Shown here: positions 59,569 through 64,000 of the stretch, piece after piece
Position numbering within the stretch: the stretch's first letter is position 1
How the letters are laid out: every line of letters starts with the position of its first letter
DNA from: Tieghemostelium lacteum
Lineage: Eukaryota > Evosea > Eumycetozoa > Dictyosteliales > Raperosteliaceae
Direction: 5' to 3'
Assembly: GCA_001606155.1 (NCBI GenBank)
Contig: LODT01000013.1
Coordinates: 1 to 64,000 of the forward strand
DNA: 64,000 bases
The notes under the pieces: generated by a model
Seen by the model: the letters and a program-made list of their open reading frames with translations, nothing else
Told to the model about the DNA's origin: nothing
Databases searched by the model: none
Position numbers and translations under genes: made by a program

Positions 59569-60396
59569 ATGGTTTTATATATAATAGGGTTAGGATTAGG
59601 TGATGAGAAAGATATTACAGTTAAAGGTTTAGAATATGTAAAGAAATCAAAAAAAGTATATTTAGAATTTTATACCTCTTTATTGGGAGGGTCAATGTAC
59701 ATTGACAAGTTACAGACTTTCTATGAGAAAGAAATTATATTAGCAGATAGAGAAATGGTAGAATCTGGGTGTGAGGAAATGTTAGAATTATCAAAAACAG
59801 AAGATATATCATTTTTGGTAGTAGGTGACCCATTTGGAGCTACAACTCACACTGATCTCATGATGAGGGCTAAAGAACTGAATATTGAAGTCAAAGTAGT
59901 TCATAACGCCTCGATTATGAATGCTATTGGATGTTGTGGTTTACAATTGTATTCGTTTGGTCAAACTATTTCCATGGTATTCTTTTCTGAGACTTCTAAA
60001 CCCGACAGTTTCTATGACAGAGTGAAGATTAATCGTCAATATGGTATGCATACTTTATGTCTACTGGATATCAAAGTAAAAGAACAGTCAATTGAAAATC
60101 TACTCCGTGGTAAAAAGATCTATGAACCACCTAGATTCATGACTGTAAATCAATGTTGTGAACAACTTTTAGAAATTGAAGAACTTAGAAATGAAAAGGC
60201 TTACGATGCCAATACTGAATGTTTTGGTATGGCTAGAGTCGGTCAAGATGATCAACTAATCGTCTCTGGAACCCTACAAGAATTAGTCTCAGTAGACTTT
60301 GGTACACCACTCCACAGTTTTATAATTTGTGGTAATATGCATTTTATTGAAAAAGATTATTATAATTTATATAACATCAAAAATCTAAAGAAATAA
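59569..60396 (+). CDS. dph5: DPH5, diphthine methyl ester synthase
   Basis: An intronless gene of 275 aa. Family signatures: N-terminal [50 protein letters not shown] for S-adenosylmethionine binding, [20 protein letters not shown], and [19 protein letters not shown]. It methylates the modified histidine of elongation factor 2 during diphthamide synthesis. The start at 59569 gives the conserved N-terminus directly. It shares its upstream region with CCT8. Confidence 0.97.
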   Translation: MVLYIIGLGLGDEKDITVKGLEYVKKSKKVYLEFYTSLLGGSMYIDKLQTFYEKEIILADREMVESGCEEMLELSKTEDISFLVVGDPFGATTHTDLMMRAKELNIEVKVVHNASIMNAIGCCGLQLYSFGQTISMVFFSETSKPDSFYDRVKINRQYGMHTLCLLDIKVKEQSIENLLRGKKIYEPPRFMTVNQCCEQLLEIEELRNEKAYDANTECFGMARVGQDDQLIVSGTLQELVSVDFGTPLHSFIICGNMHFIEKDYYNLYNIKNLKK

Positions 60397-60462
60397 ATTT
60401 AAGATCTTAAATTTATAATATTTAATTAAATATTAAGGTTTTAGGGAATATTATAATTTATT

Positions 60463-63048
60463 TTAAAGAAAATCTTTAACATATACAACCTTTTTAATTG
60501 CATTTGTAAAACCTTCTTGATAACGATATTTAATATTGGATGAAAATGTACTAGTATTGGTGGTGGAGGAGGAAGAGGAGGAGTTGGAAGTGGTGTTAGT
60601 GTCTTGTTTTTCAGGTGATGTATTTTGAATGACTCTTCCAAAGAAATCTTTTAGAACTGGTAATTGTTTTGGAGGTGTTAGAGCATTGTTGATGGGGGTT
60701 GGCATTTTAAATACTGGTTTTTCTTTGGCTGGTGCTTTGGGGATATTGGATTTAGATTTACTCTTGTGAATGCCTAGTGTCTCTGAAATGATCTTTTTCT
60801 GGTTATTTGTCAATTTTAAGTGTTTTACAATGTGCTCTTCTTGGTTTTGGGTATCAGGTTGATTTGGGTTTTGATAGGTATTAAAAGGTTTTGGGTTGAC
60901 AATAAAGTTTAAAAATAGGTCAATAGGAGGTTCGAGTTTATACTGATAGGTAGATTCTTCATATAGATATGAAATGTCCATTATATCCATGGTATCTATA
61001 AGATTGTTGAGATTGGATTTCTCATATTGTGAATATAATTGCGTGTTAACAGGTCGAACTGGAAGAGCAAGGATATCATTCAATGGATATACAACCTCAT
61101 TATAGAATGCCTGTTTAGTCATTGAAGATCTCAAATAGGCATTATGATCAGTGAATACCGAATCTACAATAGACTGATTACTCTTCTTCTTTATATAGGC
61201 GTCATAGTCTGAGTGTGGTATCTGTACTTTAGCCTGATATGCATTACATTGAAAATGAATTGCCAATGCTGCAACAGTCTTGAATTTGTCGTCGTGGAAT
61301 TGGTCTAAACAGTCAAAGAACCCTATCCACTCCAAAGACTTTTCAATTCTTTGGAAATTAAAATCACCAGTCATGTTTTGTAAATAGTTTTCATAGATAC
61401 CTTCCATAATCTTGTCAATCTGGTTGGAGGAGTTCAACTGATGTTTCAGCTTTTCGAAATTCTCTTGAAAGATTTTAATGTGGTTGGCATTGGTACTTGT
61501 ACCACCACTACTTCCAACTCTATTCGACTGAAATATATTCTTTAAAATCTCAACTAAACCTCTCTCGATATCTTTTTGACCGATTATAGAAGACTTTTGT
61601 TGAGACAGTATATTGGAGTCAAATGAACTGTATCTAGATTTAATAAACTGTAATGAATTGATACTTGCTCTGATATCAGAATTTGTGATATCAATTAACG
61701 AATTCAAAGTTGTATCACTAGCTTGTAAACCTTCTTTCTGACAGATTTCTTTCAGTCTAGATAGTAACCTAGTTTTCTTAGGTGGTGCAAAATTGAATAC
61801 CAACGCCTTTTTTCTGAGTTTTCTTAGTGAAGGTGCATACTGATCATTACAAATACATATAATAGGTCTCTGTAATTTTGTTGAATTCAATAGAGTTACT
61901 TTTTTCTTTGACCCTTTGTTAGTTGAGTCTGTTTCATCTTCATCTTCACCACCTTCATCATCTGAATCCTTTGATTTTAATGATTTTCCATCTGTTTTTG
62001 GTTGTTGTTGTTTGTTATTTATAGCACTACTATTTAATATTTTTAGTAGTAGTTCAATTGGACCATTATCTCTACCTGAAATACCATCAATTTCATCAAT
62101 AATCAAACATTTTGGTTTACTATCCTTTATAACAGATTGCATTTCAATAGTGGACAAAAGTTTAGTTTCAAAAGATTCACCAGATCTATCATCAGATGCA
62201 TTGATTTCAAATGGTTGATATCCAGCTTGTTTTGCTAGAATATGTGCCAATGTAGTTTTACCTATGCCTGGACCACCTGTCATTAAAATGATCTTTGGAA
62301 AATCATGTATTCCACCTCCACCTACTGCTGAACTATTATTACTATTATTATTACTGTTAGTTTTACTCTGAAATGTATAATTATAAGTTGACTTTGTATT
62401 ACTTGATGGATTGGTAGTAGGAGTAGGAGTTGGTATTGACTTCTTTACAAGTAAAGGTCTTTTAAATACAATAGGATCCCACTGTTTTAGCCAATTTAGA
62501 ATATCAATATTCATTCTATCATCAGATAAAAGTTCATGAAATGTAGAAGGTGCATATTTATCAACCCATAATCTGTTATAGTCTACTGTAGATACTGATT
62601 TTTTGTTATTTGATTGCTGTTGTTGTTGTTGTTGTTGTCTGAGTAAATTGAATTGCTTTTTATTCAATTCGTCATTATAGATTTCCTCTAATAGATCAGG
62701 TATTGTTTTTCCAATTAAGGAACCAGGTTTATTTTGGTTCCTAGACTGATGTGATGGTATCATGTAATCATTATAGTCCTCTTGAATTTTCATTCTTCTT
62801 TGTACTTTTTTACCAGAAAATGAAGATACACTAAATAAAGACTCTTTAATAAGAGCTCTTTCTAGACTTTCATCATCCAACCTCTGACTTTGGTTCGCTT
62901 TTAGAATCTCTCTGTCAATAGCATCTAATTTTATCTTTTTTTGAGTAGAAAATCTAGAACTTTCTCTTTCCTCCTCATCCTCATCATTATTCTTCAGAGG
63001 TGATAATTGTCTCTTATTACCCAACATCTTACTATTATTTTCTATCAT
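60463..63048 (-). CDS. chtf18: CTF18, large subunit of the alternative clamp loader
   Basis: A single exon of 861 aa from MIENNSKMLG (63048), or 854 aa if translation starts at the second ATG, 63027. The AAA+ core follows LWVDKYAPSTFHELLSDDRM. Walker A is TGGPGIGKTTLA near residues 253-264, then INASDDRSGESF, Walker B CLIIDEIDGISG near 313-324, and sensor 1 PIICICNDQYAP. Gln/Asn/Ser-rich inserts sit before and after the core. The C-terminus YRYQEGFTNAIKKVVYVKDF is the conserved CTF18 tail that binds DCC1-CTF8. The complex loads PCNA and supports sister-chromatid cohesion. It converges on DPH5 with 66 bp between the stops. Confidence 0.95.
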   Translation of the reverse strand: MIENNSKMLGNKRQLSPLKNNDEDEEERESSRFSTQKKIKLDAIDREILKANQSQRLDDESLERALIKESLFSVSSFSGKKVQRRMKIQEDYNDYMIPSHQSRNQNKPGSLIGKTIPDLLEEIYNDELNKKQFNLLRQQQQQQQQSNNKKSVSTVDYNRLWVDKYAPSTFHELLSDDRMNIDILNWLKQWDPIVFKRPLLVKKSIPTPTPTTNPSSNTKSTYNYTFQSKTNSNNNSNNSSAVGGGGIHDFPKIILMTGGPGIGKTTLAHILAKQAGYQPFEINASDDRSGESFETKLLSTIEMQSVIKDSKPKCLIIDEIDGISGRDNGPIELLLKILNSSAINNKQQQPKTDGKSLKSKDSDDEGGEDEDETDSTNKGSKKKVTLLNSTKLQRPIICICNDQYAPSLRKLRKKALVFNFAPPKKTRLLSRLKEICQKEGLQASDTTLNSLIDITNSDIRASINSLQFIKSRYSSFDSNILSQQKSSIIGQKDIERGLVEILKNIFQSNRVGSSGGTSTNANHIKIFQENFEKLKHQLNSSNQIDKIMEGIYENYLQNMTGDFNFQRIEKSLEWIGFFDCLDQFHDDKFKTVAALAIHFQCNAYQAKVQIPHSDYDAYIKKKSNQSIVDSVFTDHNAYLRSSMTKQAFYNEVVYPLNDILALPVRPVNTQLYSQYEKSNLNNLIDTMDIMDISYLYEESTYQYKLEPPIDLFLNFIVNPKPFNTYQNPNQPDTQNQEEHIVKHLKLTNNQKKIISETLGIHKSKSKSNIPKAPAKEKPVFKMPTPINNALTPPKQLPVLKDFFGRVIQNTSPEKQDTNTTSNSSSSSSTTNTSTFSSNIKYRYQEGFTNAIKKVVYVKDFL

Positions 63049-63290
63049 CTCTACTTTCTCAAAATGAAAAAAAAAAAAGGCGGGAAAATCAATACCTTAA
63101 ATTTGTAAAATAATATTCATTTAATTAATTTCTAAATTAATTATTATTATTTTTTATTTTTGAAACCCAAAATAAAATGGGTCATAATAATATCTGGAGC
63201 ACTGTAGCCATTCATTGTGGGGGGTAATTGGAATTTTTTGAAAGTTCCCAAATAGTGAATAATTTTAACTGGCTTTGGGTTATTTAATTG

Positions 63291-63693
63291 CTGAGAGAAA
63301 ATAAGAAGGTTTTTCCCTCATTGGTTAAATATCTTTTACAACAAACACCTACAAAAACAGAAATTTTACAAGAGCAATACATTGATAATAAAGACCTTAG
63401 TTTATTGAAGGATAACATTTGGGTTAAGTACCAATATGGAAATTGTTAAACACACTCAAAATATTAAAGATGAGGGATTTATAAAAGTAAACACATTCAA
63501 TGACAATAAAGATAAGATCAGGGATTCTTTACATCTGAATGAAAAAGAAGAAGTGATATATGCCAAATTCTCAGTTTCAAGATATTACTTTGACCTCCAA
63601 CCTGATATAATCATGTATATTGAAAATTTAAACATGCATGGAAGAGCCAAAACCCAAGCAAATAACAATAAAAGTGAAGAAAAAAAAAAATAG
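63291..63693 (+). pseudogene. CYTH/thiamine-triphosphatase-like gene, frame-broken
   Basis: The first frame (about 63291-63449) encodes LRENKKVFPSLVKYLLQQTP, then YIDNKDLSLLKDNIWVKYQY. The latter resembles the Y.D..D..L..N..WLR..  strand of CYTH phosphohydrolases. The second frame (63436..63693, ATG at 63436) overlaps by 14 bp in the +1 frame and encodes FIKVNTFNDNKDKI and VIYAKFSVSRYYFDL, where CYTH proteins have an F..T.R.Y strand. Neither frame alone makes a domain. The ExExK motif that normally opens the domain and the later catalytic strands are not seen. Pseudogene or assembly error; the family assignment is tentative. Confidence 0.35.
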
Positions 63694-64000
63694 ACCCATA
63701 TATCTCATATTTCTTTATCTTTACAAAATGAATTGCACCAATCTAGCATATGTTGTGTCATATTATTTAAGAGTATCAATTGATACTTTGATGTCCTACG
63801 TTATTGCAGGTTTTAGACTTTTATAAAAGAGCAATTAAATGAATTATATTAATATATTCTATTATTCTATTGAATTCAAAACCTCTTTGAAATTGAATAG
63901 ATCATATCTTAATAATGAAATGGAGTCACTGGAAATTTACCTTCTCTCAAAATGCCTAATTCTTTGGATTAAATTTTTTTTTTTTAAAGGGCTCTTTGGG
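63694..64000. other. Spacer at the window end
   Basis: AT-rich sequence with only short open frames and no recognisable gene. Any remaining part of the CYTH-like relic or the next gene lies outside the window. Confidence 0.4.

Overview
This window looks like nuclear DNA of a dictyostelid social amoeba. The evidence is AT-rich intergenic DNA with long T or A tracts, short introns with GTAAGT/GTATGT donors, Asn-, Gln-, Ser- and Thr-rich runs inside proteins, and dictyostelid gene types (TKL kinase, ComC-like LRR/EGF membrane protein, ankyrin protein with long divergent repeats). Coding DNA is less AT-extreme than in D. discoideum, which suggests a group 1 or 2 species such as Cavenderia or Heterostelium. 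That placement is inference.

Layout. 0.15-2.0 kb: a TKL-type protein kinase. 2.0-7.0 kb: a decayed region with a truncated MITE, coding-like relics, a diverged repeat pair, a collapsed paralogue of the large family that follows, and an inverted scrap of another member. 7.2-11.4 kb: a tiny two-exon gene and an 11-exon ComC-like receptor. 11.5-30.1 kb: the main feature, four tandem same-strand genes for proteins of about 1416, 1615, 1440 and 1443 aa. Each has one phase-1 intron at the same place, an N-terminal helical region, an F-box-like motif, LRR-like segments, a variable low-complexity region (FG-nucleoporin-like in one copy, weakly so in another) and a shared C-terminal tail. 30.3-34.4 kb: a C2-domain protein, an Asteroid-type nuclease and a Nudix hydrolase. 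34.4-37.1 kb: a second decayed region carrying a complete 412-bp hAT-like MITE with an 8-bp target duplication.

37.1-42.7 kb: ATG7, an SH3-PH adaptor that seems to start with a 4-nt exon, and an ankyrin protein. 43.1-44.3 kb: two damaged or mis-framed small genes. 44.4-64 kb: dense housekeeping genes: glucosidase II beta, an SRSF7-like splicing factor, tafazzin, mitochondrial ArgJ, an NAA80-like acetyltransferase, an unusual dsRBM-FKBP-TPR protein, a large helical protein, CCT8, DPH5 and CTF18. Interspersed relics include a poly-Asn gene remnant and a frame-broken CYTH-like gene.

There is no operon logic. Functional themes are protein and RNA quality control (CCT8, glucosidase II, FKBP, ATG7, DPH5), mitochondrial lipid and arginine metabolism (tafazzin, ArgJ), DNA maintenance (CTF18, Asteroid nuclease), and one fast-evolving lineage-specific family. 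Exon coordinates were worked out by eye from splice consensus and reading phase. I checked that exon lengths add up in frame for the models given, but no transcript data were available. No tRNA gene, CRISPR array or intact transposase gene was seen.
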